Below are positions 25,515 to 35,313 of a DNA stretch of 64,000 nt, in pieces. The stretch's first letter is position 1; each line of letters starts with the position of its first letter. The position numbers and the translations under genes are program-made. Source of the DNA: PFJX01 sp963713085 (GTDB lineage: Bacteria; Pseudomonadota; Gammaproteobacteria; Burkholderiales; Thiobacillaceae). Where the stretch lies: positions 186,001 to 250,000 of the forward strand of contig CAVQKQ010000013.1 in assembly GCA_963713085.1 (NCBI GenBank), read 5' to 3'. The notes beneath the pieces were generated by a model. It saw only the letters and a program-made list of their open reading frames with translations, was not told the origin of the DNA and ran no database searches.

Positions 25515-25916
25515 ATGGCAATTCCCTGGCTGGTGGTACTCAAGAGCGTGCCCTGGAGCGAGGTCATCGGCAATGCGCCCAAGGTCGCCGAGGGCGCGAA
25601 AAAACTGTGGAACACCGTCAGCGGCAAGCCGCCCGCGCCGGAGCCACCTGTTCCGCCACCGGACCTTGCGCTCACGCCGGAATCCGAAGCCATCGCCGCA
25701 TTGCGTGCGAGAATGACCGCCATGGAAAAGGCCACGGCCGAACTTCACGAGCAGATGCTGGCCTCCTCCAAACTGATCAAGTCCCTTGCGGACCAGAATG
25801 CACAGCTCATCAGACGCATCGAGGCCAACCGTATCCGCGTCGTGTGGCTGGCGGGGGCCACGCTGGTGCTCGGCATCATTGCCGTTATCGGCCTAGCCCT
25901 GGCGCTCATCCGTTGA
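25515..25916 (+). CDS. Coiled-coil protein with C-terminal membrane anchor, 133 aa
   Basis: AGGAGGATATTCA precedes the ATG. A Pro-rich linker (PPAPEPPVPPPD, about 38-50) separates a short N-terminal segment from a coiled coil (about 55-105, IAALRARMTAMEKATAELHE), followed by one membrane helix (about 110-132) at the C terminus. No family recognised; possibly a membrane-associated scaffold. Its stop lies 45 bases from the stop of the convergent SH3 gene. Confidence 0.6.
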   Translation: MAIPWLVVLKSVPWSEVIGNAPKVAEGAKKLWNTVSGKPPAPEPPVPPPDLALTPESEAIAALRARMTAMEKATAELHEQMLASSKLIKSLADQNAQLIRRIEANRIRVVWLAGATLVLGIIAVIGLALALIR

Positions 25917-25961
25917 TGCCATCCGCCCCCCGCGACGGGAAGCGGGCAGGGCATGATGGGC

Positions 25962-26414
25962 TTACTGGACCCACAGCAGTTTCTGCGCGATCCAGCCTTC
26001 GTCGAACACCTCGTCGTGGACCTTCACCCACGCCCCTTTCGTGCCGATGACCTTGAAGGAATAGTATTGCTCGACGGGGCCCAGGGCAGACTTGGCATAT
26101 CCGGTTCCCGGCCCGGTGCGCACATTGGCCTTGTCCACCTTCACCACGGCGCAATGCAAGTTGTCCGTTACCAGTTTGCGATAGACCCAGTGGACGTCGC
26201 CATCCACGTCTTCCACCTTGTACCAGTCACCCTGTTGCCCAATCTTTTTCAAAGGCATGTATTCGTAGACTTCCCAGCTCTTCTCGAACCCGGTACCGGG
26301 ACCTTGACGCAGGTTCGCCTTCTCGACGTTGACGCAAAAAGCGGACGCTGTGATGGGTACCGCGATCAGGGCGGCGCAACATACCACCAGGGGGGCAATG
26401 GTTCTCTTCGACAT
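25962..26414 (-). CDS. Exported protein with two bacterial SH3 domains
   Basis: 150 aa from ATG 26414 with AAGGAG ahead. A signal peptide (LVVCCAALIAVPITASA) is followed by two SH3b repeats: VEKANLRQGPGTGFEKSW...GDWYKVED and VDKANVRTGPGTGYAKSA...GAWVKVHD. Such domains bind cell-wall peptides; the protein is periplasmic with no catalytic domain. Each repeat also has a Cys (AFCVNV and LHCAVV) that might pair. Confidence 0.8.
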   Translation of the reverse strand: MSKRTIAPLVVCCAALIAVPITASAFCVNVEKANLRQGPGTGFEKSWEVYEYMPLKKIGQQGDWYKVEDVDGDVHWVYRKLVTDNLHCAVVKVDKANVRTGPGTGYAKSALGPVEQYYSFKVIGTKGAWVKVHDEVFDEGWIAQKLLWVQ

Positions 26415-26779
26415 GCATGGTCTCCTTGAATTGAAAAATGCGGACGTGGCACCTGTCTTCGCGCTTGCGCGCGACTCCCATGGTTCAGCCTTGTAGGACA
26501 AGCCCACTCAAACGGGACGCAACCCGTCTTCAAAAAGTTCCGACCGATGCTCGGCCACAAGGCGGTGGATCGGACCGGACACCCCGTCGGCATTGGGAAT
26601 GCGCGTCATGATCGGGCCCGAAATAGACCGGCCTTCATGAGTGGAAGCGTATGCCTTCTCCTGGCTGCAAGATCCTCCCGATGGGAATGTCTTGTCGCGT
26701 TGGTGTTGCAGTCCACACGGAAGCACATGGGAATCGGAACCCGCTCAATCCTACCCTAGCTGCCGGCCATCCCCTATTC
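26415..26779. other. Intergenic stretch of 365 bases
   Basis: It lies upstream of the SH3 gene and downstream of the ABC transporter operon. Short open frames on both strands have no recognisable content, and no terminator hairpin with a T-run is seen. Confidence 0.5.
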
Positions 26780-27934
26780 CTAATCGGCTGGATCGGCGAG
26801 CGCCATGCCCTGGGCATCGAACAGATGGAGCTGTTCCAGGTCCAGCCCCAGCTCGATTAGCTCCCCCGCGCCGGCCCGGAATGTCCCTGCCAACCGCGCC
26901 ACCAAGGTTGCTTCACGGGCTGCGTCGTTCCCCGGCGCAGCATCCACGGTCAGCGGCGCCACGTCGGCCCGGAAATACAGGAGTTGTTCATGGCCGAGGG
27001 TTTCCACATTGGCCACTCGGGCAGACACCCGCACCCCGGCATTGCCCGGGGCAACGAAGGCCTCGGGCCTCAGGCCGGCCAGGAGCGGCTGGCCGAGGTA
27101 TCGGCGCAACGCGGCGCACCGTTCACCGTTGAGTGGCAAGGGCAGGAGCCGCGTCCCCCAGCGCAATGCCATGGCGCCGCCCTCCAGGGCAACCAGTTCA
27201 GAACCGAACAGGTTCATGCCAGGATGGCCCATGAAGCCGGCGACGAACACATTGGCGGGGTGCCGGTACAGATCCCGGGGCGGTGCCACCTGTTGCAGGC
27301 GGCCGTGATGCAACACCGCGACCCGGTCGCCCAGGGTCATGGCCTCCACCTGGTCGTGGGTGACGTAGAGCATGGTGGTGCCCAGGCGCCGCTGCAGAGC
27401 GGCAATCTCGCCCCTGATGCGCACGCGCAGGCGGGCGTCGAGGTTGGAGAGGGGCTCGTCCAGCAGGAACACCCGCGGTTCCCGCACCATGGCGCGGCCC
27501 ATGGCCACCCGCTGGCGCTGGCCGCCGGACAGCTGTTTAGGCTTGCGTTCCAGGAGAGATGTCAGGTCCAGGAGCCCGGCCACCTCCTCGACGCGCCGCC
27601 GGATCTCGAGCTGGGCGCGCCGCAACATGCGCAGGGGAAACTCCAGGTTGCCCCGCACCGTCATATGCGGATAGAGGGCGTAGTTCTGGAACACCATGGC
27701 CACGTTGCGCTGCTGGGGAGGAAGGCGGTTCACCAACTGCCCGTCGATCAGCAACTCCCCCGAACTGGCGGTCTCCAGGCCGGCCAGGAGGCGCAGCAGT
27801 GTGGACTTGCCGCAGCCGGACGGCCCCACCAGCACCATAAATTCGCCGTCGGCGATGTCCAGGCTGAAATCCGCCAGGGCCCGGGTGCCGTCGTCGAACA
27901 CCTTGCTCAAGTTTCGGAAACCGACCGTCGCCAC
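26780..27934 (-). CDS. ABC transporter ATPase, sugar/glycerol-phosphate type (MalK/UgpC family)
   Basis: 384 aa. Walker A GPSGCGKSTLLR, Q-loop, signature LSGGQRQRVAMGRAM, Walker B RVFLLDEPLSNLDARLR, then the H-loop YVTHDQVEAM. The C-terminal about 140 residues form the TOBE regulatory domain of the MalK family. It powers import of a sugar or polyol through the two permeases encoded upstream. Last gene of a four-gene operon (binding protein, permease, permease, ATPase). Confidence 0.88.
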   Translation of the reverse strand: MATVGFRNLSKVFDDGTRALADFSLDIADGEFMVLVGPSGCGKSTLLRLLAGLETASSGELLIDGQLVNRLPPQQRNVAMVFQNYALYPHMTVRGNLEFPLRMLRRAQLEIRRRVEEVAGLLDLTSLLERKPKQLSGGQRQRVAMGRAMVREPRVFLLDEPLSNLDARLRVRIRGEIAALQRRLGTTMLYVTHDQVEAMTLGDRVAVLHHGRLQQVAPPRDLYRHPANVFVAGFMGHPGMNLFGSELVALEGGAMALRWGTRLLPLPLNGERCAALRRYLGQPLLAGLRPEAFVAPGNAGVRVSARVANVETLGHEQLLYFRADVAPLTVDAAPGNDAAREATLVARLAGTFRAGAGELIELGLDLEQLHLFDAQGMALADPAD

Positions 27935-27936
27935 GC

Positions 27937-28767
27937 TTATCCCTTGATGCCGGTGGCGGCCACGCCGCGCACGAAGCCGCGCTGGAACAACAGGAACACC
28001 AACAGCACTGGCGCCACCATCATGGTGCCGAAGGCGAAGATGTCACCCCATTGCAGCGGCGGAAGGGTGTAGAAGGTGGCGAGGCCCAGGGGCAGGGGCC
28101 GCACCACCTCGCCGCTGGTGACCATCAGGGGCCAGAGAAAGGCGCCCCACTGGGTGAGAAAGGTGAGGATGGCGACGCTGGCGAAGGCGGGCCTGGCATT
28201 GGGCACGATGATCGTCAGGAAGGTCCTGAGCGCGCCGGCGCCGTCCATGCGGGCCGCTTCCTCCAGTTCCCGGGGCAGCCCGAGGAAGTAGGTGTAAAAC
28301 AGGTAGATGGAAAAGGCGTTGGCGACGAAGGGGACGATCTGGACCAGGTAGGTGTCGCGCCAGCCTAGCAGGCTCACCAGGTAGAACAGGGGTACGGCGA
28401 TGGCCTCCAGGGGCACGATCATCACCATCAACACCAGGGCGAAGGCCAGGTCCCGGCCACGCCAGGCCAGGCGGGCGAAGGCGTAGCCAGCCAGGGCGTT
28501 GACCACCAGGCCGGCGGCGACGATGACGCCGGTGATCCACAGGGAGTTGCCCAGGTAACGGAGGAAATCCACCCGGGCGAACACGTCGGCGTAGTTCTGA
28601 AGGGATACGTGGTCCGGCAGGAAGGCGGCCGGACCGCCCGCCTCCACCAGCACCCGATCGTCGGGCTTGAGGCTGCCCACCAGCATCAGCAGGACCGGGG
28701 CGACGAAGACCAGGGCCAACCCTGCCAATGCAACGTAGTTAAGCATCCGCGCCCAGGCGCGATTCAT
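27937..28767 (-). CDS. ABC sugar transporter permease (MalG/UgpE family)
   Basis: 276 aa with six membrane helices. The cytoplasmic EAA loop is visible as ELEEAARMDGAGALRTFLTI, followed by VPNARPAFASVAI. Two bases separate it from the ATPase gene downstream. Partner of the next permease. Confidence 0.87.
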   Translation of the reverse strand: MNRAWARMLNYVALAGLALVFVAPVLLMLVGSLKPDDRVLVEAGGPAAFLPDHVSLQNYADVFARVDFLRYLGNSLWITGVIVAAGLVVNALAGYAFARLAWRGRDLAFALVLMVMIVPLEAIAVPLFYLVSLLGWRDTYLVQIVPFVANAFSIYLFYTYFLGLPRELEEAARMDGAGALRTFLTIIVPNARPAFASVAILTFLTQWGAFLWPLMVTSGEVVRPLPLGLATFYTLPPLQWGDIFAFGTMMVAPVLLVFLLFQRGFVRGVAATGIKG

Positions 28768-28786
28768 GTCCGCACCCTCCCCGGCC

Positions 28787-29662
28787 TCATGCCACCTCCC
28801 GTTCCTGCCGCGCCACGCTTCGTTGTAGCCAGCTGAGCGCCAGCACGACCAGGAACAGCACCACGCTCATGGCCGCGCCCCTGGCCACCTGCTGACGCCC
28901 GAAAGCGGCCTGCACCGCCTCGTACATGGCGGTGGTGGTGGCCCTGAGGGGCCCACCTTGAGTCATGATTTGGATTTGGTCGAACAGTCGGAAGGCGAGG
29001 ATGGTGGTGACCAGCACCACGAAAATCAGGGCATTGCGCAGTTGCGGCAGGGTGACGTGGCGGAACTGGCGCCAGGGGGAGGCGCCATCGCTGGCGGCCG
29101 CCTCGTAGAGCTCCCGGGGGACGGCCTGGAGGCCGGCCAGGAGGATCACCATCTGAAACCCCGCCCCCTGCCAGATGGAGGTGAGCATGATGGCGGGTAG
29201 GGCCAGGGCCGGATCGTGCAGGAAGTCCCGGGGCGTCCAGGCACCGAGACTCAGGGCTTCCAGCAGGGCGTTCATCATGCCGTCCGGGCCGGGGGCGAAG
29301 ATCAGCACCCATACCACCGCCACCAGGGACAGGGGATACACCACCGGCAGGAAGAACAGCGTCCGGAACAGCGCCAGGCCCCGCAATCGGCGATTCAGCA
29401 GCAGGGCCAGTGCCAGGGCCAGACCGGTCTGGGCCGGCACCACCACCAGGGCGAACAGGGCGTTGTTGAACAGGGCGCGAAGGAAGGCCGGGTCGGCCAG
29501 GATGCGGCGGAACTGCTCCAGGCCGACGAAGGCCAGGGGCAGGGGCGAACCCAGGCGCAGGTTGGTGCAGGCGAGCACCACGGCAAGCAGGAACGGCAGC
29601 GCCACGAACAAGGCCAGCCCCGTCAGGGCGGGCGCGGCGAACAGCCAGCCGGGGCGGCTCAA
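28787..29662 (-). CDS. ABC sugar transporter permease (MalF/UgpA family)
   Basis: 291 aa, six membrane helices. EAA-type loop: ELYEAAASDGASPWRQFRHV, followed by TLPQLRNALIFV. The start overlaps the end of the binding-protein gene by four bases, showing translational coupling. The neighbouring permease begins 19 bases after its stop. Confidence 0.87.
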   Translation of the reverse strand: MSRPGWLFAAPALTGLALFVALPFLLAVVLACTNLRLGSPLPLAFVGLEQFRRILADPAFLRALFNNALFALVVVPAQTGLALALALLLNRRLRGLALFRTLFFLPVVYPLSLVAVVWVLIFAPGPDGMMNALLEALSLGAWTPRDFLHDPALALPAIMLTSIWQGAGFQMVILLAGLQAVPRELYEAAASDGASPWRQFRHVTLPQLRNALIFVVLVTTILAFRLFDQIQIMTQGGPLRATTTAMYEAVQAAFGRQQVARGAAMSVVLFLVVLALSWLQRSVARQEREVA

Positions 29663-30934
29663 CGGTACCCCTCGTTGTCGGCGATGTCCTGGTCGATCTT
29701 CGCCACCGCACGGTCCAGCGCGGGCTTAACGGCGGCGCCGTCGCGGATGTCGGACAGGGCCTGGCGAAAGGCGGCGCTGATCACCGGGTAGGCCGGCGTC
29801 TTCGGCCGCGGCACAGCGTTGCCGCCGGTCAGTTGCGCCACGAACAGGTGCAGGGGACCGTCGTTGCGATACAACGGGGAACGGGCGATGGCGCTGCGGA
29901 TGGCCGGCACGGCGCCGTTGGCGTCGGCCATGGCAAGCACCTCGTCCGGCGTGAGCAGAAAGCGCAGGAACCGGGCGGCCGCCTGGGCCCGCTTACCACC
30001 AGCGTGGATGCCCCAGGCCCAGGAACCCTGTCCGGTGCGGCTGCCATGGCCGAAATCCGGCAGGGGCAGGAGCAGCAGATCTGCGCCGAAGGCCTGGGCA
30101 TAACGGGCGTATTCCCAGTGGCCGGCCCAGGACAGGGCGACCCGCCCGGCGACGAAGGCGGCGTCGTCGAGGTTGGGATCCACGTAGCCGCCCCGCAGCC
30201 ACCCTTGCCATCGGCTAAATGCCGCCACCGCCGCCGGGCCGTTGAGCAACCCGGCGGCGCTCCGGTAACTGGTGCGATCGATGAGATCGGCCCCGGCGGA
30301 CTGGAGGATGGGAGAAAAGGCATAGGTGAACCATTCATCCCCATAGTTGAGTTTGAGGTCCAGCACCGCGTGGTCAGCATCCCTCGCAGCCAGCCGCTTG
30401 AGCAGGTCGGTGAACTCCGCCGCGCTCCAGGCGTCGGCCGTGCCCGGTCGGGATGCGCGCACCGACCCGCTCCAGGGCGCTCTTGCGGGCGTACAGTCCA
30501 AGCCCGGAATCGAAACAGCCGACCGCGTAGAGCCGGCCGCGATAACGCCCCTGGTCGAGAATGGAAGGCAGCAGGTCGGCCTTCAGATCGGCGGGCAACA
30601 GTCCGTCCAGGGGCTGCAGCTGGCCCTGCCAGACATAGTTGTAGAGATAGGGGCCGTCCAGTTCCAGCAGGTCGGGCAGGTCTCCCGCCACGGCGGCGGC
30701 CTGCACCTGGGCGTTGTAGCTGCGCTCCGGAATCAGGGTCAGCCGCACCGCCACATCCGGATTGCGGGCATTGAAGCGCGCCACCTGATTCTCGATCACC
30801 CGCCGCTCCCCAGCCTGGCCGGCATGGACCCAGGCCTGGAGCTGGACCACCCCCGGCCGGCCCGACTCGGCGGCGTGGTCGCCGCAGCCCATCAGCAGGA
30901 GAAGAGTCATGGCCATCAGGCCGTAACGCAGCAT
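29659..30934 (-). pseudogene. Frameshifted sugar-binding lipoprotein of the ABC transporter
   Basis: The N-terminal part starts at ATG 30934 (MLRYGLMAMTLLLLMGCGD), with a lipobox LLMGC, and reads well to about 30445 (LGLYARKSALERVGARIPTG). Then the frame changes: the rest of the protein (TADAWSAAEFTDLLKRLAAR onwards) is in another frame down to 29659. One extra C in a GGGCACGG context near 30440 explains it. The two halves together give a normal extracellular solute-binding protein (about 425 aa). Either a real recent inactivation, which would disable the importer, or a sequencing error. Confidence 0.8.
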
Positions 30935-31182
30935 ACGCACCCCCGTGATCAATCAACAATTAGCGACGGCCATTGTAAATCACGCCCTGGCATCGGCTTT
31001 TCTGCACCCGTTTTCCCATGGCAGGGCCACGGCACTGGACGACCGGCCGGCTATACGCGTAATTTCCCGATTCAGGCTTGCCGGCCATTAGATTGGAGAG
31101 CGTTCATGCGTACCCTAGCTGACCCCGTCAGCGACTGTTCCACTTCTCGCCGGGAAGCCTGCCAGGCGACAGCACCGACCCC

Positions 31183-32577
31183 ATGACGCGACTAAGCCCC
31201 CTGCCCTACCGGCAGGACAGCGCCGAACTGTTCGAGGCCATCGCCAACGAACCCTGGGCCGTGTTCCTGGACAGCGGCCGGCCCCGTTCCACCGCCGGGC
31301 GCATGGACATCCTGGCGGCCCGCCCCTTCACCACCCTGGTGACCCGGGGGGGCATGACCGAGATCCGCCGGGGCGGCGAGGCGAGCCTCTCTCCCGACGA
31401 TCCCTTCGAACTGCTGCGCCGCCACCTGGCCGTCGACGGCGTGCCGACTCCCCTGCCTTTCGCCGGCGGCGCCATCGGCTATTTCGGCTACGACCTGGGT
31501 CGACGCATCGAGCGGCTGCCGAACCGGGCCCGGGATGCCGAGGCCATCCCGGAGATGGCGCTGGGAATCTACGACTGGGCTGTGGTGGTGGACCACGAAC
31601 GACGCGAAAGCTGGCTGGTTTCCGCCGGGCGGGATGCGCGCACCGCGACATCCTGGGATGCCCTGGTCGAGCTGTTCTCCGATCCGCGCCCGCCGCGACC
31701 CAGGCCACCGTTCCGGGTGACCGCACCGGTGACCATGAATTTCGACCGGGAGACTTACCGGCGGGCCTTTGCCCGCATCCAGCGCTACATCTCGGCGGGG
31801 GACTGCTACCAGGTGAACCTGGCCCAGCGCTTTTCCGCGCCGGCCACGGGCGACCACTGGCTTGGCTACCAGGCACTGCGCCGGCTCAATCCGGCCCCCT
31901 TCTCCGCCTACCTGAACCATCCCGCCGTCCGCATCCTGTCCTCGTCACCGGAATGTTTCCTGGAAGTGCGGACAGGCCGGGTCGAGACCAAGCCGATCAA
32001 GGGCACTCGCCCCCGCGCCGCGGCACCGGATGCGGATGCGCGCCTGGCCGGGGAACTGCGGAACAGCGTCAAGGACCGGGCCGAGAACCTGATGATCGTG
32101 GATCTGCTGCGCAACGACCTGGGCAAGGCCTGCGTTCCCGGCTCCGTGGCCGTGCCCCGGCTGTTCGAGGTGGAGAGCTATGCCACCGTGCACCACCTGG
32201 TGAGTACGGTCACCGGCCGACTGGCCGAGGGCATGGACGCTGTGGGCCTGTTGCGCGCCTCGTTCCCGGGCGGCTCCATCACCGGGGCGCCTAAGCTGCG
32301 CGCCATGGAGATCATCGAGGAACTGGAACCGGACCGGCGCGGCGTTTACTGCGGCGCGATCGGCTGGCTCGGCTTCAACGGCAACCTGGGCAGCAACATC
32401 GCGATCCGCACGCTGGTCAGCGCCAACGGCCAGATGCGCTTCTGGGCCGGGGGCGGCATCGTCGCCGACTCCCAGGCGGACGAGGAATATCAGGAGTGTC
32501 TGGACAAGGCCGACGCCCTGCTGCGTCTGGTCAGGGAATGCGGCGGCATGGAGACCGACGGCCATTGTGCGGGGTAG
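31183..32577 (+). CDS. pabB: Aminodeoxychorismate synthase component I
   Basis: 464 aa. Chorismate-binding enzyme: SAYLNHPAVRILSSSPECFL, then KPIKGTRPRAAAPDADARLA, where the PIKGT lysine is the PabB signature (TrpE has PIAGT), then DLLRNDLGKACVPGSV and SFPGGSITGAPKLRAMEIIE. It makes 4-amino-4-deoxychorismate for folate, with a glutamine amidotransferase (PabA) encoded elsewhere. No pabC domain is fused. Confidence 0.9.
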   Translation: MTRLSPLPYRQDSAELFEAIANEPWAVFLDSGRPRSTAGRMDILAARPFTTLVTRGGMTEIRRGGEASLSPDDPFELLRRHLAVDGVPTPLPFAGGAIGYFGYDLGRRIERLPNRARDAEAIPEMALGIYDWAVVVDHERRESWLVSAGRDARTATSWDALVELFSDPRPPRPRPPFRVTAPVTMNFDRETYRRAFARIQRYISAGDCYQVNLAQRFSAPATGDHWLGYQALRRLNPAPFSAYLNHPAVRILSSSPECFLEVRTGRVETKPIKGTRPRAAAPDADARLAGELRNSVKDRAENLMIVDLLRNDLGKACVPGSVAVPRLFEVESYATVHHLVSTVTGRLAEGMDAVGLLRASFPGGSITGAPKLRAMEIIEELEPDRRGVYCGAIGWLGFNGNLGSNIAIRTLVSANGQMRFWAGGGIVADSQADEEYQECLDKADALLRLVRECGGMETDGHCAG

Positions 32578-32707
32578 TCGAGGCGCCGGGTTTGCCACGG
32601 ATGCCGTCAATGGATGGCAATGCCCGGACACCGTCGGACTGCAACATCGTGGGATATCGGAGGGGAAGCAAAATGCCACGCGGGAACCGGCGTGGCATCG
32701 AATGTGG

Positions 32708-32798
32708 TGGCGGAGAGAAAGGGATTCGAACCCTTGATACGCTATTAACGTATACACGCTTTCCAGGCGTGCGCCTTCGACCGCTCGGCCATCTCTCC
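32708..32798 (-). tRNA. tRNA-Ser(GGA)
   Basis: Read on the minus strand: GGAGAGA acceptor at 32798-32792 pairs with TCTCTCC at 32718-32712; discriminator G and encoded CCA end at 32708. Anticodon loop CTGGAAA gives anticodon GGA (UCC/UCU serine codons). A long variable arm, as required for tRNA-Ser, and a normal T arm (GGTTCGAATCC) are present. Length 91 bases. Confidence 0.95.
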
Positions 32799-32907
32799 GC
32801 GGGAGGGGCCGGAGAATACACGCAAGGCCGTTGCTAGGCAAGGCACGGGGCTGGATCGGCCGCCAGGGCTGATAGAATCAGCCGCCACGATTCGACCATT
32901 CCATCCC

Positions 32908-33615
32908 ATGCCGTTACGCATCCTCCTCAAAGGTCTGCTCATGATCGCTTCCCTGGTCGCTTTGGGCTTTCTCGCCAAGCGTTGGGGACTGGCCGACATG
33001 ATGTCCCAGCATTGGATCGACAGTACCGTGCGCGGCCAGGGGTGGACGGGCGACCTGATCTTCCTGGGCATGGGGATACTGACGACTGCATTGGGCTTCC
33101 CGCGGCAGGTGGTAGCCTTCCTGGGCGGTTACGCCTTCGGTTTCGTGCCGGGCACCTTGCTGGCCCTGGTGTCCGTGGTCCTGGGATGCGTGTCGGGCTT
33201 TTACTATGCACGCTGGCTTGGGCGATCTCTGGTTGTCCATCGTTTTCCCGGACGGATTCGCAAGCTGGATGACTTTCTACGGGAACACCCTTTCAGCATG
33301 GCGCTCATCATCCGTTTGCTGCCGGTGGGCAGCAACGTGGTCACCAATCTGCTGGCGGGCGTTTCCAGCGTACGCGGATTGCCTTTCTTCGCCGGCTCGG
33401 GACTGGGCTACCTGCCCCAGACCCTGGTCTTCGCCTTGGCCGGCAGCGGCGTCAATTTCGACCCTGCCCTGCGCTTGACCCTGGCCGCTGTCCTGTTCGT
33501 GGTCTCCAGCCTGTTGGGGATCTGGCTGTATCGGCGCCACCGCAACGGCCCCTCGCTGGAAACAGAATTGGGCGGGACCCTGGCCCCGGAAGCAAAGGAA
33601 CCGGTTCAGCGCTAA
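32908..33615 (+). CDS. TVP38/TMEM64 family (VTT domain) membrane protein
   Basis: 235 aa with about five membrane helices. The VTT/DedA-like signatures are QVVAFLGGYAFGFVPGTLLA and IIRLLPVGSNVVTNLLAGVS, the latter the conserved Arg/Pro re-entrant motif. Related proteins translocate or scramble lipids. A hydrophilic tail follows the last helix. Confidence 0.8.
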   Translation: MPLRILLKGLLMIASLVALGFLAKRWGLADMMSQHWIDSTVRGQGWTGDLIFLGMGILTTALGFPRQVVAFLGGYAFGFVPGTLLALVSVVLGCVSGFYYARWLGRSLVVHRFPGRIRKLDDFLREHPFSMALIIRLLPVGSNVVTNLLAGVSSVRGLPFFAGSGLGYLPQTLVFALAGSGVNFDPALRLTLAAVLFVVSSLLGIWLYRRHRNGPSLETELGGTLAPEAKEPVQR

Positions 33616-33689
33616 GGCGGCCTGGTGCACACCGGACGAAGTCGAAGGAGCCAAGACCCAACCTCACTATGACTACCAGGAACATGACC

Positions 33690-34727
33690 ATGGAATATCG
33701 CCGTTTGGGTACCAGTGAACTTCAGGTATCGGCCATCTGCCTGGGCACCATGACCTTCGGTCAGCAAAACACCGAAGCGGAGGCCCATGCCCAACTGGAC
33801 TATGCCGTCGAGCGCGGCATCAATTTCGTCGATACCGCGGAGATGTATCCGGTCCCGCCCAGGGCGGAAACCTATACCCGCACGGAATCCATCGTCGGCA
33901 ACTGGCTGCGGAACAGACCCCGCGACAAGGTGATCCTGGCCACCAAGGTGACCGGGCCACGCCGGGCCCTGAACTGGATCCGTGGCGGCCCAAAGGCCCT
34001 GGACCGCCACAACATACGCAGCGCGCTGGAAGGTTCCCTGAACCGCCTGCGTACCGACCATGTGGACCTGTATCAATTGCACTGGCCGGAGCGGAACGTC
34101 CCCATGTTCGGCCGCTATCAATTCGATCCCGCCCAGGAAACCGACGCTGTGCCGATCCAGAACCAGTTGGAAACACTGGCCGAGTTGGTTCGCGAAGGCA
34201 AGATCCGGTATATCGGACTATCCAACGAGTTTCCCTGGGGTGTCATGGAGTTCCTGCGCCTGGCCGCTGAACATGACCTGCCCCGGGTGGTATCGATCCA
34301 GAACTCCTATAGCCTGATCAACCGGGTGTTCGAGGCCGGGCTGGCGGAGATCGCCTTCCGGGAACAGGTCGGTCTCCTGGCCTATTCGCCTCTGGCTTTC
34401 GGATATTTAAGCGGGAAATACCTGGACGATCCCCAGGCGGAAGGACGGGTCACCCTGTTCAAGGGTTTCGCCCAGCGCTACGAAAAACAGAATGTCCCCA
34501 TCGCGGTCCGCGCCTATGCGGAATTGGCCCACAAGCACGGCCTGTCGCCGGCCCGGATGGCACTGGCATTCGCATATCGCCGCTGGTTCATGGCCAGCAC
34601 GATCATAGGCGCCACATCCATGGCCCAGCTCCAGGAAAACATTGATGCCTGGGACTGTGTGCTACCGACAGACTTGCTGGTGGAAATCGAGACACTGCAT
34701 CTGCGTTACAGCAACCCCGCGCCCTAA
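33690..34727 (+). CDS. Aldo/keto reductase, Tas-like
   Basis: 345 aa from ATG 33690, eight bases after AGGA; ATGs at 33669 and 33684 are alternatives. The catalytic tetrad regions are visible: NFVDTAEMYPVPP (Asp, Tyr), VILATKVTGP (Lys), and LYQLHWPERN (His), then IRYIGLSNEFPWGV. NADPH-dependent reduction of carbonyls in the cytoplasm; closest to E. coli Tas in its insertions. Substrate unknown. Confidence 0.88.
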   Translation: MEYRRLGTSELQVSAICLGTMTFGQQNTEAEAHAQLDYAVERGINFVDTAEMYPVPPRAETYTRTESIVGNWLRNRPRDKVILATKVTGPRRALNWIRGGPKALDRHNIRSALEGSLNRLRTDHVDLYQLHWPERNVPMFGRYQFDPAQETDAVPIQNQLETLAELVREGKIRYIGLSNEFPWGVMEFLRLAAEHDLPRVVSIQNSYSLINRVFEAGLAEIAFREQVGLLAYSPLAFGYLSGKYLDDPQAEGRVTLFKGFAQRYEKQNVPIAVRAYAELAHKHGLSPARMALAFAYRRWFMASTIIGATSMAQLQENIDAWDCVLPTDLLVEIETLHLRYSNPAP

Positions 34728-34731
34728 ATAA

Positions 34732-34756
34732 GTTGGCCGCCCATCAGGCGGCCAAC
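34732..34756. terminator. Strong hairpin between convergent aldo/keto reductase and HU genes
   Basis: Ten-base perfect stem GTTGGCCGCC / GGCGGCCAAC with loop CATCA. On the minus strand it is followed by TTATTT, so it probably ends HU transcription; on the plus strand the T-run is missing. Confidence 0.65.
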
Positions 34757-34776
34757 CGAACCTGAGTTCTGGTAAC

Positions 34777-35073
34777 TTATTTTTTCTTCTTGCCTTTGGG
34801 GGAATTGGCGGCTGCGCTCAGCGCCGCACCCGGTTTGAAACGCACCACTTTTTTTGCTGGAATCTTCATCTCTTTGCCGGTCTGGGGATTGCGTCCGGTA
34901 CGGGCCTGACGATCCTGAACGCTAAACGTGCCAAAGCCGATGAACTGGACGGTCTCGCCCTTGGACAACGCGTCACTGATGGCTTCAATTGCGGCGCTCA
35001 CAACAACGGTGGTAGCGGACTTGCTGGCGTTGGCCTTGGCGGCAACGATATCGATGAGTTCAGCTTTATTCAC
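34777..35073 (-). CDS. HU family DNA-binding protein
   Basis: 98 aa: MNKAELIDIVAAKANASKSA start and the DNA-embracing arm FGTFSVQDRQARTGRNPQTG. The C terminus has an extra lysine-rich tail (SPKGKKKK) beyond the usual 90 residues. It bends and compacts DNA as a homo- or heterodimer. Confidence 0.92.
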   Translation of the reverse strand: MNKAELIDIVAAKANASKSATTVVVSAAIEAISDALSKGETVQFIGFGTFSVQDRQARTGRNPQTGKEMKIPAKKVVRFKPGAALSAAANSPKGKKKK

Positions 35074-35313
35074 GGTTTAGTCTCCTTGGTGAGTGTCATG
35101 GGAAATGACATGCAAAGCATAACAACAACAAGCCGCATATGGGTAAAGAACTCCACGTGTATGCGGGTTTGAGCCCATTTTTTCCATTTGCGACGGCGGT
35201 CGCTATCAAACCTTAAAATTCCTCACCGCGCCAGCGACAATTTCATCGCCGGGCGATTTAATGGCGGTCCGCTCTTCAGGCGACGGGAAAGTTCACTTGG
35301 ACCAATGGTCCAA

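Noticed and set aside
32531..32821. ORFs spanning the tRNA-Ser gene on both strands
   Set aside because: The bases fold as a complete tRNA with encoded CCA; the frames are accidental.
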